DNA of 39,185 nt, from contig JARLGF010000060.1 in NCBI GenBank assembly GCA_031296165.1, positions 1-39,185 on the forward strand, given 5' to 3'. The first letter of the stretch is position 1. Every line of letters starts with the position of its first letter. A model generated the notes under the pieces. It saw only the letters and a program-made list of their open reading frames with translations, was not told where the DNA came from and made no database searches. Source of the DNA: Occallatibacter sp. (lineage in GTDB: Bacteria; Acidobacteriota; Terriglobia; Terriglobales; Acidobacteriaceae). Below, piece after piece: positions 8,224 to 16,406 of the stretch. The translations under genes were made by a program, and so were the position numbers.

Positions 8224-8538
8224 CTACATGGCCTTGCGCCACCAGATGGTCTTTTCGTAGCTCAGAAGCTTTGTCCTCTCGCCCCGCGACAGGTAGAAAT
8301 CCAGTACATCTTCTTTATGGAACACCGAGCAATCCGGCCAGGAAGAGTCCTTCATCAGATGAGAGGCTGTCTGATGGTTATCCACCAGGGTAATTTCCTC
8401 GGGTGTGCACTCCACCACCTGCTGCGCCTTGAGTGAGAACGCCGTGCCTGAAGGCGCAGGGGGTGGCACTTGATTGGCGATCTTGGTTAGCAGCAGAATG
8501 AACGCAAATGCAGCTGCAAAAATAGCGATTTTCTTCAT
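8224..8538 (-). CDS. Small exported or membrane-anchored protein, unknown function
   Basis: A 104-residue protein with an N-terminal hydrophobic segment (MKKIAIFAAAFAFILLLTKIANQ) that is a signal peptide or a single anchor. The mature part has two Cys (VECTPEEI and WPDCSVF) that could form a disulfide. It ends in the basic/aromatic tail TIWWRKAM. ATG 8538 is chosen because the segment before it does not look like protein; GGAAG lies 11 bases upstream. I do not recognise a family. It lies between the BldC-like regulator and the M48 protease on the same strand, but with large gaps, so co-transcription is doubtful. Confidence 0.65.
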   Translation of the reverse strand: MKKIAIFAAAFAFILLLTKIANQVPPPAPSGTAFSLKAQQVVECTPEEITLVDNHQTASHLMKDSSWPDCSVFHKEDVLDFYLSRGERTKLLSYEKTIWWRKAM

Positions 8539-8723
8539 ATTGAAAAAACTTCCTGGAACGGCGCAACCTTGATTCTGCCAGTCTACTGGCCTATGGAAGT
8601 ACGGGCTGTAGCGCACTGCGGTGTGCCTCTCCGCACCAATGTATAGCGATGCAGCGCTCAATACAAGACGGAAGTCACCTTCAGGCCGCGCTGCTCCCTG
8701 TCTGCGGGAGCCGGCAAACTGCT

Positions 8724-10025
8724 CTAATTCTTGTCGTCGCGCCGGTGCAGCGTCGGCTGATCGTTGCCGTTGCTGCTTGACGTGCTATTGCCCGACGGGC
8801 TGGTCGGATCGCCGGTCGATGTCCCTGCGCGGCGCAACGATGGCTTTTTCGTGTCCTTCGAGTCCACCAGGCGGCGCTTGTTTTCAATGCGCGCCAGCCG
8901 GGCCTTCACATCGTCGAACTCCGACGTGGTCACCGTGTACTCGTCCCTGGCAGGCAGAATGCGCGCAATCTCCTCCTGGGAGTGCAGAATGCGGTCGGGC
9001 GTCTGTGGATGGTCTGAGAAGGCTTTGGCAACCATGCCGGGCTTGCGCTTCTCCAGAGCCTGAATCTTCTCGAAGAAGCTGATAAAAGCCTGCGGGTCGT
9101 ATCCGGACCGGTACATGTACTGCACGCCCAGATAATCCGCCTGCGCCTCGAATTCACGCGAAAACTTCAAAAAAGCTACCGGAACGCCGATTGAAGCGGC
9201 CTCGTAGATCTCATAGCCTGTCCAGCCACCGATAAAAATCAGGGGAATAGTGCCCAACTGGGCGTAATTAGACCGAGTCATCTCCCGGGCAATGTGGTGG
9301 GCACAGACGTGAGCAATCTCATGGGCCATCACGCCGGCCAGTTCCGCCTCCTCGTCCGCATTCAGAAGCAGCCCGGAGTTGACGTAAAAAAAACCGCCAG
9401 GCAGGGCCATCGCGTTGATCTCGTCCGAATCGATGATCTTGATGGTGAACGGGACCTTGCAATCGGAATTCTTGACGATGTTCTGGCCGATCCGGTTTAC
9501 GTATTCCAGAACCACAGAGTCGTTGATTAATTTCGTGCTCTTCTCGATTTGATCGGCGTACGTCTTGCCCAGCTTGATCTCGGTGTCCACCGAGTACCAG
9601 TTGCCCATGCCGCGCCCGCCGATATCGCGATTGCCCACCGCGCTCACATCGTCCACGCTGCCCGGCTTTACTTTAATCTTCTCGCTGCCCGGTTCAACCA
9701 CCTTCTCCGGGTTGACGGCGGTGGCAGGCACATCCCCGCCTACAGGAGTGGTTCCCGGCGCCGGCTGTTTGCTGGGTGGAGTCGTAGTTGTTTTGCCGTC
9801 CTTGGAAGTCGATCCGGGCGAAGTTTGCGTCGTCGCAGGAGTAGCGGGCGTATCCCCCCCGACGGGAGTCGTTCCGGGCGTCGGCTGTGCCGTAGGAGTG
9901 CTGGTCGTAGTCGTACTGGCCGGGACCGTACTCGAGCCCGTGGACTGTGCCCATAGTCCGGTAGCTAGTGCAAGCGCCAATGCTGCCGGCGTCAGTGCTC
10001 TCGCTCCTCTGAACTTTGCCCTCAT
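8724..10025 (-). CDS. M48 family zinc metalloprotease, exported
   Basis: A 433-residue protein of the M48 family (BepA/LoiP/Oma1-like), probably an envelope quality-control protease. Residues 1-26 form a signal peptide ending in GLWAQS. Residues 27-105 are a low-complexity Thr/Pro/Ser/Gly linker that holds PGTTPVGGD twice. The peptidase domain follows. HEIAH (His235, Glu236, His239) is the zinc-binding and catalytic motif, and EFEAQADYLG near 288 supplies the third ligand. No TPR-rich C-terminus as in BepA is apparent; the tail is a Ser/Asn-rich disordered stretch. ATG 10025 has GGAGG seven bases upstream. It is divergent from the phosphatase gene at 10223. Confidence 0.92.
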   Translation of the reverse strand: MRAKFRGARALTPAALALALATGLWAQSTGSSTVPASTTTTSTPTAQPTPGTTPVGGDTPATPATTQTSPGSTSKDGKTTTTPPSKQPAPGTTPVGGDVPATAVNPEKVVEPGSEKIKVKPGSVDDVSAVGNRDIGGRGMGNWYSVDTEIKLGKTYADQIEKSTKLINDSVVLEYVNRIGQNIVKNSDCKVPFTIKIIDSDEINAMALPGGFFYVNSGLLLNADEEAELAGVMAHEIAHVCAHHIAREMTRSNYAQLGTIPLIFIGGWTGYEIYEAASIGVPVAFLKFSREFEAQADYLGVQYMYRSGYDPQAFISFFEKIQALEKRKPGMVAKAFSDHPQTPDRILHSQEEIARILPARDEYTVTTSEFDDVKARLARIENKRRLVDSKDTKKPSLRRAGTSTGDPTSPSGNSTSSSNGNDQPTLHRRDDKN

Positions 10026-10222
10026 CGCCCTACCTCCAGCATCTATGCTACTCGGCCCGTTGTGCCGCTTCGCTCTAGTCTTTAGACGTTAGTATCCGCC
10101 CGTTCGGCAACAGGATGAAAGAATATTTCCTCTGGTCCGCCGTGGGATGCCCTTTGCGTTCTTCTTGGCGGTTGCATCCGTCTGATATTACAGTGAAGAG
10201 CACGCGGAATACGGGAGGAACC

Positions 10223-12367
10223 TTGCGCCGAACGATCTTGATGGTAGTTGCTATGGCCTGCTGCTGGGTGGCGTCCGTCGTTGCCCAGCCGGGCCATCCG
10301 CATCCTCCCCCTCCTGTCATGCTTCAGAATCTGTTGCAGCCGCATGTCCATGCAAAAACTGCGCCTCCCGCGCAGCCGCCTACGCCCGATGCAATCTTCG
10401 ACGCTGGCAGCCTGGGCTCTTCACTCCTGCTCGACAAGGGCTGGCGGGTGGGCATCGCTGCCGATTTCGCACCTACTGCCCCCGATTTCGACGACTCCAC
10501 ATGGGCCATCCGCGATGCTCAGGACGCCTTTGCCGATGTTTCCGAGCAGGATCAAGCCCGCGTCGTTCCCAAAGCAACCGGCAAATTCGGATCGATGGGT
10601 ACTTCCGGCCGCCATCGTGCGTTCGCCTGGTTCCGCCTCCACATCAAGCTGGCGCCCAATCACGGACCGTTGGCCCTCTTAATCGAGTTGCCCGTCTCGC
10701 AAAATGCCTCCGTGCCCCTGACATTGGAGGGACCAGGCGTTGAAGTCTACGCCAACGGCAAGCTCATCCAGCCGGAGGGACCGCACGGAGATGCTCCGCA
10801 GCGTTACCAACAAATCTCCCGTATCTACAACCTCAACCTGGCCCCAACGGAAACCTCATTGACTCTGGTGCTGCGCACCCTCTACATTCCCCTCGGGTAC
10901 GGCGCCTATACCAGCTTTTTCAGCCAGCGCAGCCTGCGCCTGGGCAATCGGGACGACCTCGAGCACTCCCTGCAACTATGGTCCGCTCATAGCCTCTTTG
11001 AACGCCTCCCCCGCCTCGTCAACTCCATCCTGCTTCTGGTGCTCGCCCTCTTCCTCCTGGCCCTCTATTTCTCGCAGAAAGGCCATGTCGAGTACCTATG
11101 GCTGGCCCTGCATGAGCTGGCTCAGGCCCCCATCGGCTTTGTAGATCTGGCGGGAAGTTCCGCGCGGATCGATCAGTTATGGTACGCCGCCGTGGTTTTG
11201 CAGTTGGTGCTCATCTCGGCCTACCTCTTCTTCGAGTTCCTCGTCTCCTTCCTCTCCTTGCCGCGCCGCTGGTATATCCGATTGCTGCGCTATTCCGCGC
11301 CAGTTCTCGCCTGCGTTGGTCCAGCTTTGCTCCTCGTGGGTCACAGCACCGCTATCGGCATCGTGCTGGTCATCGTCCTTCTATGCAGCTCTTTGTGGCT
11401 TCTCGGCTGGCTGGTCTTCAACTTCGTTACCTTGATCTCGGCCACGCTTCGCCGCAATTTTGAGGCAGGCCTGCTGCTCATTCCCCTGTTGCTAAGCATG
11501 GTCGGCATGATCGAGCCGGTGCTTACCACCGGCATGACAGATTGGAGCGGCCACGCCTACCACTCGCCCCTCACGATTCAGGCCGGTCCCATTCCCATCC
11601 ACTTTGCCTCCATCGCCGACTTCACCGGCATCTTCGTCATCGTGCTCATCATCTTTGTCCGCTTCCTGCGCATCCATCGCGACCAGGAGCGCGTCTCCAG
11701 CGAACTGGCCGCAGCGCGCAGTGTGCAGGAGTTGATGATTCCCCACGATCTGCTGAAAACTCCCGGCTTTGAAGTGGATTCCATCTACAATCCAGCCAAC
11801 GAGGTGGGCGGCGACTTCTTCCACATACAACCCACCAGCGACGGCGGTCTGCTTGTCGTCATCGGCGACGTCGCAGGCAAAGGTATGAAGGCCGCCATGA
11901 ACGTCTCCATGCTCATGGGTGCACTGCGCCGCACCCCGGAACGCAGCCCCGCCAAAATCCTCGAATCCCTCAACCGCGTCCTCACCGGAAGCGAAAGCTT
12001 CACCACCTGCCAGGCCGCCTGGTTCGGAGCCAATGGCGAACTGGTGATCGCCAACGCCGGCCACCTGCCGCCCTATCTCAACAGTCAGGAGATCGCCCTG
12101 CCCGGCAGTCTTCCCCTCGGCGTCCTGCCCGACATCGTCTATGAAGAAGTCCGCCTCTACCTTCACCCCGGCGACCGCATGCTCCTGCTTTCCGACGGCG
12201 TCGTCGAAGCCCGCCATCCCTCCGGCGAACTGTTCGGCTTCGACCGCGTCCATAACCTCAGCAACCAGTCCGCCTTTTACATCGCCGACGCAGCCAAAGC
12301 CTTCGGTCAGGAAGACGACATCACCGTCCTCACCGTCCGCCGCCTCTCCCAGGCCATGGCCGCATAG
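10223..12367 (+). CDS. Membrane-bound PP2C/SpoIIE-type serine phosphatase (RsbU-like)
   Basis: A 714-residue membrane phosphatase. The TTG start at 10223 is preferred: GGGAGG lies four bases upstream and it opens directly onto a signal peptide (MRRTILMVVAMACCWVASVVAQ). An in-frame ATG at 10115 adds 36 unlikely residues. About residues 50-270 form a periplasmic sensory domain resembling the 7TMR-DISM jelly-roll. About 275-500 hold several hydrophobic helices, probably seven. The C-terminal 200 residues are SpoIIE/PP2C with the metal-binding motifs GGDFF near 529, GDVAGKG, SDGVVEA near 658 and EDDITVLTV near 697. Such proteins usually dephosphorylate anti-sigma-factor antagonists in partner-switching stress pathways; no partner is visible here. 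A hairpin terminator lies 150 bases downstream. Confidence 0.9.
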   Translation: MRRTILMVVAMACCWVASVVAQPGHPHPPPPVMLQNLLQPHVHAKTAPPAQPPTPDAIFDAGSLGSSLLLDKGWRVGIAADFAPTAPDFDDSTWAIRDAQDAFADVSEQDQARVVPKATGKFGSMGTSGRHRAFAWFRLHIKLAPNHGPLALLIELPVSQNASVPLTLEGPGVEVYANGKLIQPEGPHGDAPQRYQQISRIYNLNLAPTETSLTLVLRTLYIPLGYGAYTSFFSQRSLRLGNRDDLEHSLQLWSAHSLFERLPRLVNSILLLVLALFLLALYFSQKGHVEYLWLALHELAQAPIGFVDLAGSSARIDQLWYAAVVLQLVLISAYLFFEFLVSFLSLPRRWYIRLLRYSAPVLACVGPALLLVGHSTAIGIVLVIVLLCSSLWLLGWLVFNFVTLISATLRRNFEAGLLLIPLLLSMVGMIEPVLTTGMTDWSGHAYHSPLTIQAGPIPIHFASIADFTGIFVIVLIIFVRFLRIHRDQERVSSELAAARSVQELMIPHDLLKTPGFEVDSIYNPANEVGGDFFHIQPTSDGGLLVVIGDVAGKGMKAAMNVSMLMGALRRTPERSPAKILESLNRVLTGSESFTTCQAAWFGANGELVIANAGHLPPYLNSQEIALPGSLPLGVLPDIVYEEVRLYLHPGDRMLLLSDGVVEARHPSGELFGFDRVHNLSNQSAFYIADAAKAFGQEDDITVLTVRRLSQAMAA

Positions 12368-12395
12368 AACCACCCGTTGTTTTTGCATCTTTGTT

Positions 12396-12467
12396 TTGAA
12401 AGGGCGCGGTTTTAACCGCGCCGCAAATACAACCAGTCGGTGTGGGCTTTAGCCCCCGAGGGAAGGT
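12396..12467 (+). repeat. Dispersed REP-like repeat, family A, copy 1
   Basis: Begins TTGAAAGGGCGCGG, holds the small inverted repeat GCGCGGTTTTAACCGCGC, and ends with GTGGGCTTTAGCCCCCGAGG then GAAGGT. Related copies occur at 15042-15112 and 16007-16084. All three begin TTGAAAGG and end with a TTTAGCC...GAGGGAA or GAAGGGAA string. Just beyond it, GACCAACGGGAG occurs twice (near 12561 and 12598). Confidence 0.6.
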
Positions 12468-12521
12468 TTGCGCTTGTATTTGGAAGCTCCCCTGCGCCAC
12501 GCATTTTTCCGCCACACAAGC

Positions 12522-12551
12522 AAGCCCCACCCAAACGGATGGGGCTTTTCC
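12522..12551 (+). terminator. Hairpin terminator between the convergent phosphatase and ino1 genes
   Basis: AAGCCCCA (12522-12529) pairs perfectly with TGGGGCTT (12540-12547) across a 10-base loop and is followed by TTTC. On the plus strand it would end the phosphatase transcript. The tail is weak on the minus strand, so ino1 may need another signal. Confidence 0.55.
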
Positions 12552-12630
12552 TAAGCCGACCAACGGGAGGCGCAAGCCGGGAGAGCAGGCACTTGCGACC
12601 AACGGGAGCCGCTGGCCCCACCGCAGGTGG

Positions 12631-13977
12631 TTAGTCGTAGTATTCCAGGCCCAGGTGCGTAATCAAATCCACGCCCATGATGTGGCGTAGCGTGTTCTTC
12701 AGCTTCATCGATTGGATAAACAGATCGTGCTCCGGATAAAGTCCCTCCGCCGTCTGCGGCGACTTCAGATAGAAGCTCAGCCACTCCTGAATCCCCATCG
12801 AGCGCAACCCCGGCGTGCGCTTGGCCAGGTCCAGAAACAGCACCAGATCCAGCGCAATCGGAGCCGCCAGTATCGAGTCGCGGCAAAGAAAATTTACCTT
12901 GATCTGCATCGGGTAGCCCAGCCAGCCAAAGATGTCGATGTTGTCCCAGGCCTCTTTGTCGTCGCCGCGCGGCGGATAGTAGTTGATCCGGATCTTGTGG
13001 TAAATATCCTTGTAAAGATCGGGATAAAGCTCCGGCTGCAGAATGTATTCCAGCGAGCCCAGCTTCGATTCTTCCTTCGTCTTGAACGATTGCGGATCGT
13101 CCAGCACTTCGCCGTCGCGGTTGCCCAGAATATTCGTTGAGAACCAGCCCGACACGCCCAGGTGCCGCGCCTTCAGTCCCGGCGCAAGCACGGTTTTCAT
13201 CAACGTCTGCCCGGTCTTGAAGTCCTTGCCGCAGATCGGCGCCGCATTCTTTTTTGACAGCTCGATCAGCGCCTTCGTATCCACCGTCAGGTTCGGCGCG
13301 CCGTTGGCAAACGGCACTCCCTCGCTCAGCGCGGCATACGCATAAATCTGCGACGGCGCAATGCCGATGTCGTCGTTCTCCAGCCCCTTCTCAAAAGCCT
13401 CAATCGTCTCATGCACCGCCGTCGGCTTCAGAAAAATCTCCGTCGATCCGCACCAGATCATCACCACGCGGTCCACGGTCTTCTTGAAATTGCGAATGTC
13501 GGCAATCACCTGGTCGGCCAGCTCGCGCTTGTTCCTGCCCTTCTTCACATGCGTGCCGTTCAGCCGCTTCACATAGTATTGGTCGAAGACCGCCGGCATC
13601 GGCTTGATGGTCTCGAGGTATGGCTTCAGTTGCTCCAGCATCTCCTTGTCCAGCACCTTGGCGTGCGCGGCAGACTCGTACACGTTGTCCTCAAAAATGT
13701 CCCATCCGGTAAAGACCACGTCGTTCAAATCCGCCAGCGGCACAAACTCCTTCACCAGCGGCGCTTTGTTCTCCGTGCGCTTGCCCAGCCGGATCGTGCC
13801 CATCTGCGTCAGCGATCCAATCGGCTTGGCCAGTCCCCGCCGCACCGCTTCCACGCCGGCAATCATGGTCGTCGCCACGGCGCCCAGACCCACCACCATC
13901 ACGCCCAGTTTGCCCGTCGCAGGTGAGGGTTTACCCGCTCCAGAATTGACTTTGCTGCTCTGCTGCTCAGTAGACAT
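12631..13977 (-). CDS. ino1: Inositol-3-phosphate synthase
   Basis: Converts glucose 6-phosphate to 1L-myo-inositol 3-phosphate with NAD+, the committed step of inositol synthesis; cytoplasmic. It has 448 residues. The Rossmann NAD motif GLGAVATTMIAGVEA is near residue 30. The catalytic core follows, with the family signatures GKDFKTGQTLMKTVLAPGLK and GWFSTNILGNRDG, then NFLCRDSILAAPIALDL. ATG 13977 has AGGGAGAG just upstream. It is convergent with the phosphatase gene and lies downstream of dedA on the same strand. In bacteria the product feeds phosphatidylinositol or inositol-containing lipids, or compatible solutes. No phosphatidylinositol synthase gene is within the window. Confidence 0.95.
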   Translation of the reverse strand: MSTEQQSSKVNSGAGKPSPATGKLGVMVVGLGAVATTMIAGVEAVRRGLAKPIGSLTQMGTIRLGKRTENKAPLVKEFVPLADLNDVVFTGWDIFEDNVYESAAHAKVLDKEMLEQLKPYLETIKPMPAVFDQYYVKRLNGTHVKKGRNKRELADQVIADIRNFKKTVDRVVMIWCGSTEIFLKPTAVHETIEAFEKGLENDDIGIAPSQIYAYAALSEGVPFANGAPNLTVDTKALIELSKKNAAPICGKDFKTGQTLMKTVLAPGLKARHLGVSGWFSTNILGNRDGEVLDDPQSFKTKEESKLGSLEYILQPELYPDLYKDIYHKIRINYYPPRGDDKEAWDNIDIFGWLGYPMQIKVNFLCRDSILAAPIALDLVLFLDLAKRTPGLRSMGIQEWLSFYLKSPQTAEGLYPEHDLFIQSMKLKNTLRHIMGVDLITHLGLEYYD

Positions 13978-14043
13978 AGCTCTCCCTTTCCCTTCTTTTG
14001 AAGGAATCGTTAGTGATTGGTACGAGTGATTATTTTCGGCTAT

Positions 14044-14120
14044 AGCAGTTTCAGGAATGGCATAGAGCCAAGCCGGAATGCTCAGTCGGCGCAGCCATCG
14101 GGAAGCAACGCCCCTGCAAC
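14044..14120. repeat. 77-bp dispersed repeat, family B, copy 1
   Basis: This stretch, upstream of ino1, aligns without gaps to 29342-29418, sharing GCTCAGTCGGCGC, GCCATCGGG and CCCTGCAAC with scattered substitutions. The other copy carries the stop codon and last codons of the HAD phosphatase gene. The rest of the 229-base gap between ino1 and dedA shows no gene. Confidence 0.6.
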
Positions 14121-14206
14121 ATCTCTGGCGGTTCCACATAATTCCTGAAACGGCTCTGACTCAACCGTGTGCGCTGCTCACCTTCCGCAGCTCGCACATT
14201 CGGTTT

Positions 14207-14845
14207 TCAGGCCGTGTTCGCTGCTCTGCCGCGCTGGATGTGCGTCCACACAAACCACACAATCCCCGCCAGCAGCACGATCTCGACAGACAGGTGAAAG
14301 CGGTGAAACGCCGCATAAAAACGCGGGTCCGTGTGCCACTTCTCTCCCAGCTTCATGCCCGCGTATGCCAGCCCGAAACACCACGGCCAGGAACCCAGAA
14401 ATGTATACAGGTGAAAGCGCCACTGCGGCATCCTCGCAATCCCCGCGGGAAATGCAATAAAGGTGCGCACCACCGGCAGCAGCCGCGCCAGCAGAACCGT
14501 GATCGACCCGTATTTCAAAAAGAAAGTCGTCATCAGGTCCAGGTCGTGATGGTTCATCAGAACCAGCTTCCCGTACCGCTCCACCAGCGGCCGTCCGCCC
14601 TTGGCCCCGATCCAGTAGGCAACCAGAGAGCCCAGATTGCAGCCCACGGCCCCCACCGTCGCCACCCAGAACAGGTTGAAGTGGCCCAGGTACACCAGGT
14701 AACCGGCAAACGGCATAATGATCTCTGAAGGCAGAGGTATGCACGCCGATTCAACTCCCATCAGAGCAGCAATGCCCGCGTATCCACCTGCGCCAATCAC
14801 GTAGGTTACAAATTCAACCAGAATGGTAATGATCTTTTCGCTCAT
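14207..14845 (-). CDS. DedA family (VTT domain) inner-membrane protein
   Basis: A 212-residue polytopic membrane protein of the DedA/SNARE-associated family. Members are implicated in flipping undecaprenyl phosphate or phospholipids and in envelope homeostasis. The amphipathic N-terminus is followed by ALMGVESACIPLPSEIIMPFAGYLV, which carries the typical E..x(5)..PSE motif near residues 31-40. Then come GSLVAYWIGAKGGRPLVERYG, the conserved FLKYGSITVLLARLLPVVRTFIAFPAGIARM segment with its functional arginines near 112-125, and a C-terminal transmembrane helix. ATG 14845 is chosen; upstream in-frame extension looks unlike protein. It precedes ino1 by 229 bases on the same strand. Co-transcription is possible but not shown. 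Confidence 0.93.
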   Translation of the reverse strand: MSEKIITILVEFVTYVIGAGGYAGIAALMGVESACIPLPSEIIMPFAGYLVYLGHFNLFWVATVGAVGCNLGSLVAYWIGAKGGRPLVERYGKLVLMNHHDLDLMTTFFLKYGSITVLLARLLPVVRTFIAFPAGIARMPQWRFHLYTFLGSWPWCFGLAYAGMKLGEKWHTDPRFYAAFHRFHLSVEIVLLAGIVWFVWTHIQRGRAANTA

Positions 14846-15173
14846 AAGCGTACTCAGTATATAAGCCTCAGGAGCGCTGTTTATGCACCTTCGAGCCAAT
14901 TCAAACAGAAAAAACAAATGCACACGTATGTATCTTCACTTTGTTAGGATGAGGGTGTAGCCGATGCTCTTGAATCTCTGAATAGGTCGATATTTTTTTG
15001 AAGGGTACGGGCTTTCGGAACACTCCGGACAAGCCCATGCCTTGAAAGGGCGCAGCTTTCGATGCGCTGTAAACGCCGTAATATTAACTTGGGCTTTAGC
15101 CCTGAGGGAATGTCTTCTCTACAGAAAGACTTGTTCTGAAATTCCCTGCATTTGAAAATTTAAGGAGAGTCCC
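14846..15173. other. Intergenic region between divergent dedA and hemQ
   Basis: This 328-base gap holds no gene. It contains copy 2 of the family A repeat (15042-15112) and the hemQ ribosome binding site AAGGAGAG (15162-15169). Promoters for both neighbours must lie here, but no box pair is convincing by eye. Confidence 0.6.
15042..15112 (+). repeat. Dispersed REP-like repeat, family A, copy 2
   Basis: Starts TTGAAAGGGCGCAGCTTTCG and ends GGGCTTTAGCCCTGAGGGAA, matching copy 1 at 12396-12467 at both ends and less well in the middle. It lies 62 bases before the hemQ start, in the same orientation. Confidence 0.55.
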
Positions 15174-16010
15174 TTGTCTGAATTTCCCCCTGTTCCCCTC
15201 ACGCTTGAAGGCTCTGCATTGCTTCACCAGTTCTTCCGTTTCGACTGGAAAGCCTGGCGCGCAACGCCCGCCTCTGAGCGTGAACGCATTGCATCCCAGG
15301 CCATCGACGCGCTCAAAGACCTCGAGCGCACCAGCCCTGAAGATCCCATCCGCACAGCTCTCTTTTCCGAGTTAGGCCACAAGAGCGACCTCATCATCGT
15401 CCACTTCCGCGAATCGCTCGAAGCTCTCAACCAGGTCGAGCTCTCTCTCGCCCAGACCGAACTCTACGACTACCTCACGCCCGTCCACTCCTACGTCTCC
15501 GTCGTCGAACTCGGTCTCTACGAGTCCAGCCGCAAAACCTACGAAGCCGCCTCCGCCAAGGGCCTTGTGGCGCACACGCCGGAGTGGGACGCCGAAATTG
15601 CCTCATCGCTCACAAGGGGAAGAGACGCCTTGGCCCCGCGCTTGTTCCCCGCCATCCCCGATGCCAAATATCTCTGCTTTTATCCCATGGACCGCAAGCG
15701 CGGCGAGCAGGTTAACTGGTATACCGTGCCCTTCGCCGACCGCCAGCGCATGATGCACGAACACGGTCTAATCGGCCGCCGCTACGGCGACGTTGTGAAG
15801 CAGATCATCTCCGGCTCCATCGGCATGGACGATTGGGAGTGGGGTGTCGATCTCTTCGCCGAGGACCCGGTCGTCTTCAAAAAGCTCATCTACGAGATGC
15901 GCTTTGACCAGGTCAGCGCCGTCTACGCCCTCTTCGGCCAGTTCTTCATCGGCATCCGCCTGCCCATCGAGAAGCTTGGCAGTTGGCTCTTTGGTAATTT
16001 GGTCCTTTGA
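15174..16010 (+). CDS. hemQ: Coproheme decarboxylase (chlorite-dismutase family)
   Basis: Converts coproheme III to protoheme in the coproporphyrin-dependent heme pathway, using peroxide. It has 278 residues. The only possible start is TTG 15174, 4 bases after AAGGAGAGT, because an in-frame stop lies 18 bases upstream. The YPMDRKR motif near residue 169 is the HemQ signature and carries the catalytic Tyr. The proximal heme ligand is probably a His in MMHEHG near 193-197. GQFFIG lies near 265. The N-terminal half is the diverged ferredoxin-like repeat of the family. The fold, length and motif point to HemQ rather than true chlorite dismutase. The stop codon falls inside a family A repeat. Confidence 0.92.
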   Translation: MSEFPPVPLTLEGSALLHQFFRFDWKAWRATPASERERIASQAIDALKDLERTSPEDPIRTALFSELGHKSDLIIVHFRESLEALNQVELSLAQTELYDYLTPVHSYVSVVELGLYESSRKTYEAASAKGLVAHTPEWDAEIASSLTRGRDALAPRLFPAIPDAKYLCFYPMDRKRGEQVNWYTVPFADRQRMMHEHGLIGRRYGDVVKQIISGSIGMDDWEWGVDLFAEDPVVFKKLIYEMRFDQVSAVYALFGQFFIGIRLPIEKLGSWLFGNLVL

Positions 16011-16084
16011 AAGGACTCGGCTCTGTGTGCCGCACATTGACTTGCGTTTCGTAAGTGTACGGATTTAGCCGCTGAAGGGAAGGT
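16007..16084 (+). repeat. Dispersed REP-like repeat, family A, copy 3
   Basis: Begins TTGAAAGGACTCGGCTC and ends GGATTTAGCCGCTGAAGGGA then AGGT. Its second to fourth bases are the hemQ stop codon TGA. It is the most diverged of the three copies and fills most of the gap to the toxin-antitoxin pair. Confidence 0.5.
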
Positions 16085-16154
16085 CCAGTTGTCCACGCAA
16101 CTCAACCTAGACGGTAAGGTGCTTTTGCCTTACTATTGATTCTGAGGTGCACAT

Positions 16155-16406
16155 ATGGCCACGCTCACCATCACCGCCAAAGGCCAGATCACGCTGAAAC
16201 AGGAGTTGCTCCGGCATCTGAACGTCACTCCCGGCCAGAAGCTTCAGGTCGACATGCTGCCCGATGGACGGCTTGCAGTTGGAGCCGCGCCAAAGACCGG
16301 CTCCATCGCAAAATTCAGCGGTATTCTCGCGAAGCAAGGGACTCCCAGACTTACCATCGCCCAGATCAAGAAGATTACCGAAGATGCTTGGGCAGGCAAA
16401 CGATGA
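16155..16406 (+). CDS. AbrB/SpoVT-type antitoxin of a VapBC pair
   Basis: An 83-residue protein with an N-terminal swapped-hairpin AbrB DNA-binding domain (MATLTITAKGQITLKQELLRHLNVTPGQKLQV, about 1-45). Its C-terminal tail probably wraps the toxin. It should neutralise the downstream PIN-domain RNase and repress the shared promoter as a complex. ATG 16155 has GAGGTG five bases upstream. Its stop overlaps the toxin start by four bases (ATGA, 16403-16406), typical of translationally coupled toxin-antitoxin genes. Confidence 0.9.
   Translation: MATLTITAKGQITLKQELLRHLNVTPGQKLQVDMLPDGRLAVGAAPKTGSIAKFSGILAKQGTPRLTIAQIKKITEDAWAGKR

Noticed and set aside
11492..12388. 298-codon minus-strand frame opposite the phosphatase domain
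   Set aside because: Its Gly/Asp/Val-rich composition follows from GC-rich third positions of the SpoIIE domain on the other strand, whose metal-binding motifs are intact.
15174..16010. True chlorite dismutase
   Set aside because: The YPM-x-(K/R)R signature, domain layout and lack of perchlorate genes favour HemQ.
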